The notes below the pieces were generated by a model, which made no database searches, was not told the DNA's origin, and was given only the letters and a program-made list of their open reading frames with translations. A stretch of 64,000 nucleotides of DNA from Proteobacteria bacterium DTSAM18 (GTDB lineage: Bacteria; Myxococcota_A; UBA796; GCA-2862545), in the NCBI GenBank assembly GCA_028767165.1, contig JARACJ010000005.1, positions 62,001 through 126,000 of the forward strand. The letters are read 5' to 3'. The translations under genes and the position numbers were made by a program. Position 1 is the stretch's first letter. Every line of letters begins with the position of its first letter. Positions 53,979 to 63,447 of the stretch are shown one piece after another.

Positions 53979-55070
53979 ATGGCAGGTACAGGAATGCAGG
54001 ACAGGAGTGGTGGCATGCGCGACGAGAAGCTGGCGGAGGAGGTCATCGAAAAGGGCCTGAAGGTGCTGGAGCTGCTGGGCGAGCCGTCCCATCCGGATCT
54101 GCGGCAGGCCGCCGCCGACATCACCGCCTTTCTTGAAGGCGTCGAGAACGGCACCGTGTCCCTGCCGGTCAGCCGATACCCGGGAGAGGCCGCCTTCCAT
54201 CGCCACGTACCCACCGGCAACGCCCTCTCCACCGCGTATTCCAGTTGGAATCGCGCCCTCCGCGACGAGTGGGAACGCACCCCCGCCGCCTCCGCCTGGG
54301 CCGATCGCTTCGCCTTGTGGATGCTCGCCGAGCATAGGATGAAGAAGCGCCCCAACCGCCCAGGCCCCGTCGGCGCGCCCCACGACTGCGCCTTCCCCCA
54401 CGTCGCCGACGGTGCCATCGAGCTGCGAGACGACTTCTGGAACAGCCACGCGAGCCTCGTCTGGAGCACCATCGGCGACATCGTCGTGCCCGTGTTCCTC
54501 AGCACCCTCATCCTCGCGGTCAGCGTGCTGGCCGGCGCACTGCTGCTGCCCATCCACCCGGGTCTCACCATGGCCCTCGGCTTCGTGCCCGCCGGCCTGT
54601 TCTGGTGGAAGGTGGGTCCGAAGGTGGCCGCCTGGATCGCGGGTCGGGTACAGCCCAAGATCGACTGGTCCGGCCACACCCTTCACCTGCCCGGACGGCA
54701 GGCCCCCGGCTTCGCCATGCACCTGGGCTCCGCCTGGAGGCTCACCTACGGCTTCCACAAGGAGTACGACGAGATCCACACCCAGCGGGTCGACCGCCTC
54801 TGGTTCATCCTGCACACCGAGGATGGCCAGCGGTACATGCTGTTCTCCGATGGTCTGCCCTGGCGCCAGCTCGACGTCTCCGTGCCCGATGCCCGAGAGC
54901 CCCGAGGGCCCGACGCCCCCACCGACCGCGTGATGATCGAGCCCAACGACTGGGTGCTGATCTTCAACCGGCTCGCCGCCCTCGACACCTTCCGCCAAGG
55001 CCGTCGTATCGGCCTGCTGGACGACCTCGGCATGCCCGAGGAGATCAAGAAGCAGTACGGACTGGCCTGA
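53979..55070 (+). CDS. Membrane protein following the annexin-repeat gene, function unknown
   Basis: About 363 residues. A soluble helical N-terminal half (to ~residue 165, WNSHASLV) is followed by two hydrophobic helices (DIVVPVFLSTLILAVSVLAGALLLP and GLTMALGFVPAGLFWW) and a ~145-residue beta-rich C-terminal domain. It begins 45 bases after the annexin-repeat gene and is likely cotranscribed, so it might be a partner, immunity or localisation protein. The ATG at 54015 has a better-spaced AGGAG and is an alternative start. Family unknown. Confidence 0.65.
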   Translation: MAGTGMQDRSGGMRDEKLAEEVIEKGLKVLELLGEPSHPDLRQAAADITAFLEGVENGTVSLPVSRYPGEAAFHRHVPTGNALSTAYSSWNRALRDEWERTPAASAWADRFALWMLAEHRMKKRPNRPGPVGAPHDCAFPHVADGAIELRDDFWNSHASLVWSTIGDIVVPVFLSTLILAVSVLAGALLLPIHPGLTMALGFVPAGLFWWKVGPKVAAWIAGRVQPKIDWSGHTLHLPGRQAPGFAMHLGSAWRLTYGFHKEYDEIHTQRVDRLWFILHTEDGQRYMLFSDGLPWRQLDVSVPDAREPRGPDAPTDRVMIEPNDWVLIFNRLAALDTFRQGRRIGLLDDLGMPEEIKKQYGLA

Positions 55071-55111
55071 CCGAACAGCGGGCAGTCCCCGCTCCCGAGC
55101 CCCACGCCCCA

Positions 55112-55609
55112 ATGCGCGCCTTCTACACCTTCACCACCCGCTTCATCGCCCCCCACAAGGCCCTGCGCTGGGTGGCCCGGCTGTACCCGCCCTGGTGGGG
55201 CACCGCGATGCGCATCACCGACGTGCACCCCGACCTGCGCAGCATGACCATTCGGATGCCGCTGCGCTGGTACAACCGCAACCTGGTGGGCACCCAGTTC
55301 GGCGGCAGCCTGTATTCCATCTGCGACCCGTGGTTCATGGTGATGCTGATGGGCAACCTCGGCAGCCGGTTCATCGTCTGGGACAAGTCCGGCACCATCC
55401 ACTACCGGGCGCCCGGTCGCGGCGCCGTCACCGCCACCTTCCGCATCCCGACCGAGCTGGTGGCCGAGCTGCAGCGGGAGCTGTCCGAGCCGGGCAGCAA
55501 GCGCGACGTGGTGCTGCACACGGATCTGCGGGACGACGACGGCCGCATCATCGCCCAGGTGGAGAAGACGCTGTACGTGCGCAGGAAGGCGCCAGGGAAG
55601 CCCGCCTGA
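55112..55609 (+). CDS. DUF4442 hotdog-fold protein
   Basis: 165 residues. IRMPLRWYNRNLVGTQFGGSLYSICDPWFMVMLM and VWDKSGTIHYRAPGRGAVTATF match DUF4442, a hotdog-fold family related to acyl-CoA thioesterases (YiiD C-terminal domain). It lacks a conserved catalytic set that I can assign, so activity is uncertain. It lies 42 bases after the membrane protein stop and may be in the same transcript. No obvious Shine-Dalgarno. Confidence 0.85.
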   Translation: MRAFYTFTTRFIAPHKALRWVARLYPPWWGTAMRITDVHPDLRSMTIRMPLRWYNRNLVGTQFGGSLYSICDPWFMVMLMGNLGSRFIVWDKSGTIHYRAPGRGAVTATFRIPTELVAELQRELSEPGSKRDVVLHTDLRDDDGRIIAQVEKTLYVRRKAPGKPA

Positions 55610-55703
55610 CCCCAACGTGTCGATCCCTCAGGAGATCTGCGCAGACATGTCCTTCCGCTCAAGAAAAGCCGATCGTCCCGCGACGGATCACCATGGAGGA
55701 GAC

Positions 55704-57221
55704 ATGGTGCAGCCGTCAGGGAACCCCAGGAACAGACCCATACGGAACACCTTCGTGATCTCGGACCTGCACCTGTGCGAGGCCGAGCCGGTGCAGCCGA
55801 AGCGCCCCCTGTGGAAGCGGTACAAGCAGCGGGATCTGTTCGTCGATCACGAGATCGCGGCCATGCTCGACCACCTGCAGGACCAGGTCGACGGCCCCGC
55901 GGAGCTCGTCCTCAACGGCGACATCTTCGACTTCGACGCCGTGATGCAGATCCCCAGCCGCTCCCAGCGCCGCGCCGAGAACATGCGCATCTCCTGGCTG
56001 GAGAAGCGCCGGGGCCTGGCCCCCACCGAGCCCAAGTCCCTGTACAAGCTGCGGGTCATCCTACGGGACCACCCGATCATCGTGCAGGCGTGGAAGGCGT
56101 GGGTGCAGGCCGGTCACCACCTGGTGTTCACCATCGGCAACCACGACATGGAGCTGCACTGGGCCGCCGTGCAGCAGGAGCTCACGGAGTGCCTGACCAC
56201 CGAGGACGGCCGCCACCGCATCCGCTTCTGCAGCTGGTTCTACCTGTCCGGCGGCGACACCTACATCGAACACGGCAACCAGTACGACGTGTACTGCCTG
56301 TGCCACGAGCCCCTGTGGCCCACCATCCGTCCCCCGGGCGGCAAGCCCCGCATCCGCCTGCCCATGGCAGCCTACGCCGTGCGCTACATGATCAACGGCA
56401 TGGGCGTGTTCAATCCCCACGCCGAGTCCACGTTCCTGCGGCCGTTCCTGGGCTACGTCTCCTACTTCTACAACACCGTCGCGAAGATCCAGCCCGGGCT
56501 GCCCTTCGCCTACGCCTTCGGTGCCGGCGCCACCCTGGTGGCCAGCCTGCGCGACGGCATGCTCCCGTCGGAGCGGGATCCCTTCCACCTCGAGGCCCGC
56601 GTGCTCGACGTGGCCGTCGCTTCGGAAGCCACGCCCGCCCAGGTGCGCGCCCTCGACGCGCTGAAGGTGCACGCCGCCGTGTTCCGCCCCTGGCAGGTGA
56701 TGAAGGAACTGTGGCTCGACAAGACCTTCATGCTGCTGCTGCTGATCCTCGGCAGCTTCCAGGTGATGGCCACGGTGCACGCCCTCACCGGCGTCAGCAT
56801 GTGGTGGTACTGGGCCCTCGTCGCGCTCCTCATCCCGCCCTTCATCCTGTGGGCCCACCGGGACGAGTCCGACGTGCGCAAGTACAACCAGGAGCTTCGC
56901 GCCCGTCTCCAGCACATCGCCCGGGTCGCGGGGGTCAGGCGGGTGATCGTCGGCCACTCCCACCACGAGGAGCACAGCGTGGTGGATGGCGTGGAGCTGC
57001 TCAACCCTGGCACCTGGTCGCCCGCCTACGAGGACGCCGAGTGCACCATCCGGCTGGGCCGCACCTGCGTCGTGTGGGTCCGGCCGAGTCAGGACGGAAC
57101 CCGCACGGCCCACCTGATGGAGTGGACCGGCGACGCGCTGGTCACGATGGACGAGTCCCACATGCCCGACACACAGCGCCGTCCCGACGCGCCGCCCCAC
57201 GACATTCCCCAGGCGGTGTGA
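55704..57221 (+). CDS. Metallophosphoesterase with two transmembrane helices
   Basis: 505 residues. The calcineurin-like metal motifs are present: SDLHL (near residue 20), GDIFDFD, GNHD, and the late GHSHHEE. Two hydrophobic helices (FMLLLLILGSFQVMATV and WWYWALVALLIPPFILW) between residues ~340 and 390 split the fold, so the C-terminal GHSH part lies after the membrane hairpin. GGAGGAG precedes the ATG. Substrate unknown; a UDP-sugar or lipid phosphoester such as in LpxH-like enzymes is possible. Confidence 0.88.
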   Translation: MVQPSGNPRNRPIRNTFVISDLHLCEAEPVQPKRPLWKRYKQRDLFVDHEIAAMLDHLQDQVDGPAELVLNGDIFDFDAVMQIPSRSQRRAENMRISWLEKRRGLAPTEPKSLYKLRVILRDHPIIVQAWKAWVQAGHHLVFTIGNHDMELHWAAVQQELTECLTTEDGRHRIRFCSWFYLSGGDTYIEHGNQYDVYCLCHEPLWPTIRPPGGKPRIRLPMAAYAVRYMINGMGVFNPHAESTFLRPFLGYVSYFYNTVAKIQPGLPFAYAFGAGATLVASLRDGMLPSERDPFHLEARVLDVAVASEATPAQVRALDALKVHAAVFRPWQVMKELWLDKTFMLLLLILGSFQVMATVHALTGVSMWWYWALVALLIPPFILWAHRDESDVRKYNQELRARLQHIARVAGVRRVIVGHSHHEEHSVVDGVELLNPGTWSPAYEDAECTIRLGRTCVVWVRPSQDGTRTAHLMEWTGDALVTMDESHMPDTQRRPDAPPHDIPQAV

Positions 57222-57328
57222 GCACTGGCCGTCCTCGACTTCCGTCTCCGGTCATCCCCTGACCAGAGGCGGGTTTCCATGCGGGCTGCGTGCCACGATG
57301 GGGTCGTCCCTTCGCCCTGGAGATCCCC

Positions 57329-57925
57329 ATGTCCGAGACCTGCCCCTGGCACAAGAACGATCCGCTCTACAAGGCCTACCACGACGAGGAATGGGGCGTG
57401 CCCCTGGTGGATGAGCGCAGGCAGTTCGAATTCCTGCTCCTCGAAGGCTTCCAGGCCGGGCTGTCCTGGATCACCGTGCTGCGAAAGCGCCCCCACTACC
57501 GCGAGGTGTTCCAGGGCTTCGATCCCGAGTACCTGGCCGGCGCCTCCGATGCCCTCATGGCCGAGTGGCTCACCGATGCGGGCCTCATCCGCAACCGGCA
57601 GAAGATGGCCGCCGCCCGCAAGAACGCCCAGGCCTACCTCCGCCTGCGCGAAGAGGGCCGCACCCTCACCGGCCTCATGTGGTCCTTCGTGGAGGGCGCG
57701 CCCATCGTGAACCACCGGCGGGCCATGTCCGAGCTCCCGGCCCAGACCCCACGGTCGGTGGCGCTGTCCAAGGAGCTGAAGCGCCGCGGGTTCTCCTTCG
57801 TGGGGCCCACCATCGTCTACGCGCACATGCAAGCGGCCGGCATGGTCAACGACCACCTGGTCAGCTGCCACCGTCACGCCGCCTGCGAGGCGCTCGGCCG
57901 CGAGCTGGTGCTCCCGCCGGCCTGA
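57329..57925 (+). CDS. tag: DNA-3-methyladenine glycosylase I
   Basis: 198 residues. CPWHKNDPLYKAYHDEEWGVPLVDERRQFEFLLLEGFQAGLSW is the family signature, with the Cys and His zinc ligands near both ends (Cys4, His17-region, SCHRHAAC at the C-terminus), and FVGPTIVYAHMQAAGMVNDH near the end. It removes 3-methyladenine from alkylated DNA. Slightly longer than E. coli Tag (187). Single gene, convergent with the KirBac gene four bases downstream. Confidence 0.95.
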   Translation: MSETCPWHKNDPLYKAYHDEEWGVPLVDERRQFEFLLLEGFQAGLSWITVLRKRPHYREVFQGFDPEYLAGASDALMAEWLTDAGLIRNRQKMAAARKNAQAYLRLREEGRTLTGLMWSFVEGAPIVNHRRAMSELPAQTPRSVALSKELKRRGFSFVGPTIVYAHMQAAGMVNDHLVSCHRHAACEALGRELVLPPA

Positions 57926-57929
57926 GGCT

Positions 57930-58814
57930 TCAGCCCGTGCCTGCATCCGATGCCACGTTCGGCCGTGTCTGGCTGATCCTGTCGAGGCGCAGCTGGCGGT
58001 CTCCGTGGGCGTCACGCACGAACACGTCCTCGTAGACCGCGTCGAAGCGGATGGACTTCCAGGTGTAGAAGCTCCGGGCGAGCACCGGCTGCCCGGAGAC
58101 GTCGTCGTAACCGGCCACCAGGGCCACGAAGAGCGCGTCGGCCGCCTCGAGATCCTGGGCGGACATCCCGAACAGCGGGGAGTCCTCGTCGATGGGATGC
58201 ATCACCATCCACGACATCGACACCATGGGCGAGTGGCTCCGCAGCAGCTTCAGATCGTGGAACCGCCGGATGTGGTGTCCCTCCGAGGTCACGTGCTCCA
58301 TCAGCACCGTCAGCTCGAAGTCCGCGGAGATGATCTCGCCTTGTCTGCCGTTGGCCACCCGGATCATGAGCATCCGCTGTCCATCCCACTCGTGCACGAC
58401 ACCGCAGTCCGCGAAGAACACCTTGGAGGTGGGCCGCGAGAACTTGGCGAAGAACAGGCCCGTCATCAGGGCCACGCCCACGAGCCCCACGAAGGACTCC
58501 ATGATCATGATGAGCTCGCCGGCATCGTTGCCCGGCGTCATGCCGCCGTAGCCGATGGTCGACAGCGTCTGCACCGAGAACGAGAAGTGGTCGAGCACGT
58601 CTCCATGGCGCGCCCCCTCCACCGAACCCGGGAACATCAGGTAGAAGGGCGTGAAGATCGCGCAGATGCCGAGGTACACCGCCAGGCCGCCCAGGTACAG
58701 GTAGCGCCAGGGCATGCGCAGCAGGTCGTGGAACACGTCGCCCCACAGGGGGCTGTCGTCGCCGACCACCGTGATGGGCCGGCCGGCCACCTGCACCACC
58801 CGGGTGCGCTTCAT
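57930..58814 (-). CDS. Inward-rectifier potassium channel (KirBac-like)
   Basis: 294 residues. Two membrane helices flank a pore loop with the filter TIGYGG (86-91), the potassium selectivity sequence. The second helix ends in FFAKFSRP, followed by the cytosolic immunoglobulin-like Kir domain (VFFADCGVVHEWDGQRMLMIRVANGRQ.., ELTVLMEHVTSEGHHIRRFHDLKLLRS.., SWMVMHPIDEDSPL). It is the third gene of the operon and overlaps mscS by four bases, implying coupled synthesis. Confidence 0.93.
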   Translation of the reverse strand: MKRTRVVQVAGRPITVVGDDSPLWGDVFHDLLRMPWRYLYLGGLAVYLGICAIFTPFYLMFPGSVEGARHGDVLDHFSFSVQTLSTIGYGGMTPGNDAGELIMIMESFVGLVGVALMTGLFFAKFSRPTSKVFFADCGVVHEWDGQRMLMIRVANGRQGEIISADFELTVLMEHVTSEGHHIRRFHDLKLLRSHSPMVSMSWMVMHPIDEDSPLFGMSAQDLEAADALFVALVAGYDDVSGQPVLARSFYTWKSIRFDAVYEDVFVRDAHGDRQLRLDRISQTRPNVASDAGTG

Positions 58815-59668
58815 GGGTACATCCCTGCCTCTCGCGGGATGTCACGGCCATGGATGTCGAGATCGCGGTAGGCGAGGTCCGGCGTGCGGATGTCCTCGTG
58901 GCGGAACGCCCGCTTGGCTCGCTCGGTGATGTCGGAGACGAAGGCCTTCTCGTAGCGGGTGTCGAACACGTAGGCCTTCACGTTGATGACCGAGCAGAAG
59001 CGCTCTCCGAGGAACTGATCGGAGATCGTGGTGACCACCGGCTTGTTCAGGAACACGTACACGCTGGTGCAGGCCACCTCGTACAGGATCCTGCGGGCCC
59101 GCTCGAAGTCCTCGCTCGCGCTCACGTAGAAGGGCACCACCACCATCATGTCCAGGGCGCCGGCGTTGCCGGAGGACACGGCGTCGGTGAGGAACTTGGA
59201 GTTGGGAATGGTCACGAGGCTGTCGTCGAGCGTGATGAGGCGCACGCTCCGCAGCCCGATGGCGCTCACCTCGCCGTAGTAGTCGCCGAAGCTCACGCGA
59301 TCGCCCACCTGGAAGGGCTCGTCGAAGATGAGGAGCAGGCCTGCCATCCACGAGGCCACCAGATCCTTGAGGGCAAAGCCCAGACCGAAGCCCAAGGTGG
59401 CGAACAGGGGGATGATGACATCCTGCCCTTCTCCCCTCAGCATCGTGTACGGCACCAGGAAGCCGAGGATGACGTAGCCGGCGAACCGGACGAGGGCCTG
59501 CAGCTTCTTCAGCAGCAGCCGGTGCTGGGTGAACCGCTCGCCCAGGTTCTCGGCGAGCCGGGTGAGCAGGGACAGGCCGAACCAGAAGACCAGCACCTCG
59601 ATCACCACCAGCGGGAGCCGGTCGAACGAGATGAGGTTGAGGATTTCGGATGCGGAGAGGGTCTCCAT
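58811..59668 (-). CDS. MscS-family mechanosensitive channel
   Basis: 285 residues, similar to E. coli MscS. Three hydrophobic segments in the first ~125 residues, with TM3 as the Gly/Ala-rich pore helix (ATLGFGLGFALKDLVASWMAGLLLIFDEPFQVGD). The beta domain begins with VSFGDYYGEVSAIGLRSVRLITLDDSLVTIPNSKF, the MscS signature. Begins three bases after the large P-loop protein and overlaps the KirBac gene; the three are almost certainly one operon. Confidence 0.95.
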   Translation of the reverse strand: METLSASEILNLISFDRLPLVVIEVLVFWFGLSLLTRLAENLGERFTQHRLLLKKLQALVRFAGYVILGFLVPYTMLRGEGQDVIIPLFATLGFGLGFALKDLVASWMAGLLLIFDEPFQVGDRVSFGDYYGEVSAIGLRSVRLITLDDSLVTIPNSKFLTDAVSSGNAGALDMMVVVPFYVSASEDFERARRILYEVACTSVYVFLNKPVVTTISDQFLGERFCSVINVKAYVFDTRYEKAFVSDITERAKRAFRHEDIRTPDLAYRDLDIHGRDIPREAGMYP

Positions 59669-59671
59669 GGT

Positions 59672-62600
59672 TCACTCCATCCAGTGCAGCACGGAACGAC
59701 GCCGCAGTGCCAGATCCACCGACTGCGTCTGCAGCAGCCTCACGCGCCAGACATCTTCGTCGTCGCGGGCGATGAGGCCCCGCTGCATCAGCTCCTGCAC
59801 GGTCGACGAGATGTCGGTGGCGTTGATGTTGACCACCCGGCAGATGTCGTCCTGATCGAGCCCGTCGTGCTGTCGCAGCGCCATGAGCACGAACAGGTCG
59901 ACGAGGTCGAGGTCGGTCAGCTTCTCCGCCGCCAGATCGGAGATGAGGACGACATCGAAGGTGCCATCGTCGGCCTTCCGCAGGCTGCCCGCCCAGATCC
60001 GGAGGGCGATGGCCGGTGATCCTCCGGAGACGTCTGCCACGACACGGAAGAAGCTCGAGATCGCCCGCTCCCGCTCCACCTCGGGGGGCGCGCCGAAGGG
60101 TCCTGTGTTCTCGAGCTGCCGGAAGCTGACCTCGACACCCGCATCCTCGGTGCGGCGCAGGATCAGCTCCCGCAGCTCGGCGCCGGTGAGGGCGTGCAGG
60201 TGGATGGTCTTGCGGATGCCCCCCATGTTCACGATGACACCCAGCCGCGACAGGAACTGCCAGGCGGGCTTGTGGACCACGAGCACCCAGAACAGCCGAT
60301 CGGACGTGGCGTTGCACACGTCGAGGATGGTCTGGAAGGCGTGCAGTCCTCCCACCCGGCGCAGGAAGGCGAGCTCCATGCCATCGATGACCAGCACCCG
60401 GGGGTCGAGCTCCCGAAGTGCGGCCACCAGATCCTTCATGGTGTCCACCTCTGCGGGCAGCTCGAACGCATCACGAAGGAAGGCGATGGCCTCCGCCGCG
60501 TAGCTCATGCGCTGCGGCACCTGCAGCCGATGCCAGCCCCGCTCCTCGATGGTGCATGCGGGCTCGGCGAGCTGCAGGAAGAAGTCCTTGCCGTACCCCC
60601 TGTCGCCCGTGACCATCACGGTGCCCCTGCGTGGCTGCTCGAGCCAGTCGGCGAGTTCCTTCTCGAGGGCGCCGATCTCCTCGTCACGCGCCACCTGGAA
60701 GCTCTCCGGCACCGGGGGCGCCACGATGGCCTCGAACTGCTCCGGCGAGAGGTCGTGCAGCGGCTTGGGCGTGCGGGCCTCCTTGGAGAAGCGCATCTTG
60801 TCGGCCACGGAGACCAGGCCTCCGAGCTCGGTGCGCTCCGCGAAGGTGTCCTGCAGCAGGTCCCAACCCGCCGCAAGCAGCAGGTAGCCCAGGTACAGGG
60901 CCGACGAGATGGGCCGGAGCAGACGTCCCGGCTGGCTGTCGACCCACCGCTGAATCCACCCGGGCAGCTTGCTCACCCGGTTCATGCGTCCGCGGAGCAT
61001 GGGCTCCCAGCGGGACAGGATCACCAGCCACAGGATCACGCCGATGGCGCGGAACAGGCTGATGGCGGAGGCCTGCAGTGCCTGGGCGTAGATGAGCTCG
61101 CTCAGGATCGACATCACCAGCGCGCGGGTCATGGCGTAGGTGACCAGCCAGCGCTGGGCGGACTTGAGCAGCTTGATGGCCTCGTCGGACACCACGAAGA
61201 CACCCTGCCGCTGCTCATCGGCGGTGGTGAGCGCCCACCGGGCCAGGGAGAACAGCAGGCGCCACCACAGACCGGCCCGGACCACGTCCACGAGGATGCC
61301 GACCGGGGACAGGAAGTTGTAGGCGGGACGCCGCAGCACCCACAAGCCCACCAGATCCACGGCGAGGCCGGCGGTCTTCTGGACGACCTCGAGCCACTGC
61401 TGCACCACCACCGATCGATGCTGCCTGGCCCACCGGGACTGCATGAGCTGGCGCCGGACGAAGTCCTCGCGCCGTCGCCGGGCGGTGATCCACACCACCA
61501 GCAGGATGATCGTGGTGACGCTGCCGGTGATGAAGTTCCACAGGGCCGCAGGATGGAGCAGACGGCTCGGGAGGGCGATCAGGGTGTCGGTGGAGTGCTG
61601 CAGCATGTTCCGCAGCTGGATGCGCAGCATCTGCGCCTCCTCCACCGCATCCTGGACGAGTGCCCCCTGATCGCTCACCCGCTGGGACGGACTCACGTAG
61701 GGGCGGACCCGCTGAAGGTCACGAGCGACCGTACGCAGGGAGTCCACGGCGCCCTGGACGAAGGTGCCGCGCTCCACCTGGAGGGTCTCGCGGGGTTCGG
61801 CCTCCTGGGTCCAGGCCAGCTCCAGGTCGTCGATGAGCTGCAGCTCCATCTCCTGGTAGGCCTCGTCTTCCCGCTGCCTGGACTCCTGCCGCCACTGGGT
61901 CAGCAGACTTGCATCGTGCGCCGGCGGCACGACGGTGGAGGACTCCAACAGCTCCCCCGCCTGCTCGTCACGCTCCACGAGCCGCCGCTGGATACGGTTC
62001 TCGAGGTCGCGCAGCTGGCGGTAGATCTCGTTGGCGGTGTCGGTGTCGCGGTTCTCGACGGCGTCCTTCAGCTCCTTGTCGAGGTTCTCGAGGGTCTTCT
62101 CCCACCCGGCCTGGAAGGCATCGTTCGCCTTGACGAACGCCTGGACCGTCTCGTCGGCCTCGTCGTGCCACGCCCGGCTCTGGGCGAGGGCCTGCGACGC
62201 AGGGTGCCCCTCCAGGGTCTTCATGCGGGCCTCGGACTCGGCCTTCGTCCGAGCCGCCGCCTGCGCCGCGAGATCCTGCGAGGCGAGGTCCCGCTGCTCG
62301 GCGACGAGATCCCACCAGCGCTCCTGCAGCGACCAGATCCCGAGCTCGGCGGACCAGACCTCGTCCCGCAGATCCGCCAGGGCCGGGACGGCGGGGTACG
62401 TGAGCCAGCGCCGCCAGCGCTCCACCTGACGATCCACCTCGGCCGAGCTGGCGGTGTCGAGCTCCTCGGAGGAGACCTCCCCCTGCTGGGCCTCGGCGAG
62501 CCTGCGGCCCCACTCCGACGCGAGCGTCGCCTGCTGGGACGTGAGGGGGCCCTTCATCCAGGTGGAGAGGACGTCGACCACCCGCTGCTGCTCCTCCAGA

Positions 62601-63313
62601 TCGAGGTGGGGCAGCACCCACTCGAGCCGCCAGGCGGTGCTGTGGGCCACCTCGGTGACCGAGTCCGTGGCCAGCAGCGCGAGGTCCTCGTCCAGGTCGA
62701 TCGGCGTGACCCCGTCGACGGCTCGGCGGCGCGCGAGACGGGCCACCGTGAACCACCGCTGGTTGCTCCACGCCTTGTCGCCGAAGTCCTCCGCCGGCGG
62801 CCCCTCCCCGGGGAGGGTCACCTCGAAGATCACGAAGGGGCGATCCTCCTCCATCACCTCGTGGCTGAACCGCGGCGCCGTCTGGACGAAGCTGCGGAGC
62901 GCGTAGACGACCTCCCGGCGCAGGCTGTCGTCCTGGGCCTCCAGCTCGTGGGTGCGTGTGAGGGCTCCGACGAGCTCTTCGCGCAGCTCCCCGGAGTAGC
63001 CGCCGAGCTGACGCAGCTCGCTGGCGCGTCGGACGCCGTTCTGATCGAGGGTCCAGAGGTAGACGTCGAGGGCCTTGGGATCGCCCCAGTCTTCCTGGGG
63101 GAGCTCCGGCAGCGCCTCCTCCAGACGACCCTCGCCCCCGAGCACGGCCCGGGCGGCCTCGATGCGGGCCTGGGCACGCGCCTGACGCGCTTGCAGCGCC
63201 GGCAGCCACTCCTGACGGACCTGTACGGCGGGATCGGTCTGGGCCGGGGGCTCCTGGGACCAGGCGGTCCCGATGATCATCGCCCCCAGCAGGATCCAGC
63301 GTCGTGTACGCAC
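59672..63313 (-). CDS. Giant membrane protein with periplasmic coiled coil and cytosolic AAA/STAND-like P-loop domain
   Basis: 1,213 residues. A signal peptide (MRTRRWILLGAMIIGTAWS) precedes ~550 residues of helical, coiled-coil periplasmic region. Roughly residues 590-850 hold about six membrane segments. The cytosolic part has a P-loop-like GDRGYGKD (Lys909, Asp910 where Ser/Thr is usual), a Walker B VLVIDGMEL (Asp977), and a C-terminal winged-helix-like segment (QDDICRVVNINATDISSTVQELMQRGLI). GTG start with GGAGG seven bases upstream. The layout suggests a sensor or regulator of the two channels encoded with it. The family is not recognised. Confidence 0.8.
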   Translation of the reverse strand: MRTRRWILLGAMIIGTAWSQEPPAQTDPAVQVRQEWLPALQARQARAQARIEAARAVLGGEGRLEEALPELPQEDWGDPKALDVYLWTLDQNGVRRASELRQLGGYSGELREELVGALTRTHELEAQDDSLRREVVYALRSFVQTAPRFSHEVMEEDRPFVIFEVTLPGEGPPAEDFGDKAWSNQRWFTVARLARRRAVDGVTPIDLDEDLALLATDSVTEVAHSTAWRLEWVLPHLDLEEQQRVVDVLSTWMKGPLTSQQATLASEWGRRLAEAQQGEVSSEELDTASSAEVDRQVERWRRWLTYPAVPALADLRDEVWSAELGIWSLQERWWDLVAEQRDLASQDLAAQAAARTKAESEARMKTLEGHPASQALAQSRAWHDEADETVQAFVKANDAFQAGWEKTLENLDKELKDAVENRDTDTANEIYRQLRDLENRIQRRLVERDEQAGELLESSTVVPPAHDASLLTQWRQESRQREDEAYQEMELQLIDDLELAWTQEAEPRETLQVERGTFVQGAVDSLRTVARDLQRVRPYVSPSQRVSDQGALVQDAVEEAQMLRIQLRNMLQHSTDTLIALPSRLLHPAALWNFITGSVTTIILLVVWITARRRREDFVRRQLMQSRWARQHRSVVVQQWLEVVQKTAGLAVDLVGLWVLRRPAYNFLSPVGILVDVVRAGLWWRLLFSLARWALTTADEQRQGVFVVSDEAIKLLKSAQRWLVTYAMTRALVMSILSELIYAQALQASAISLFRAIGVILWLVILSRWEPMLRGRMNRVSKLPGWIQRWVDSQPGRLLRPISSALYLGYLLLAAGWDLLQDTFAERTELGGLVSVADKMRFSKEARTPKPLHDLSPEQFEAIVAPPVPESFQVARDEEIGALEKELADWLEQPRRGTVMVTGDRGYGKDFFLQLAEPACTIEERGWHRLQVPQRMSYAAEAIAFLRDAFELPAEVDTMKDLVAALRELDPRVLVIDGMELAFLRRVGGLHAFQTILDVCNATSDRLFWVLVVHKPAWQFLSRLGVIVNMGGIRKTIHLHALTGAELRELILRRTEDAGVEVSFRQLENTGPFGAPPEVERERAISSFFRVVADVSGGSPAIALRIWAGSLRKADDGTFDVVLISDLAAEKLTDLDLVDLFVLMALRQHDGLDQDDICRVVNINATDISSTVQELMQRGLIARDDEDVWRVRLLQTQSVDLALRRRSVLHWME

Positions 63314-63447
63314 TCGTCGGCCTCCCAGCGCTCCATCGCACCGGTACTGTAGATCACTCCAGCCGACCATACGAGGTCATTGGCCCAGGAAGACGACTTC
63401 GGGTACCGCACGTGAACGCCAGGGGGCAGCCCGGGAGGGAGGCCCGA

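Noticed and set aside
49035-55112. Open reading frame of ~2,000 codons on the minus strand opposite the annexin-repeat gene
   Set aside because: Mirror frame of a codon-biased gene; crosses three sense genes and has repetitive Leu/Gly/Val composition.
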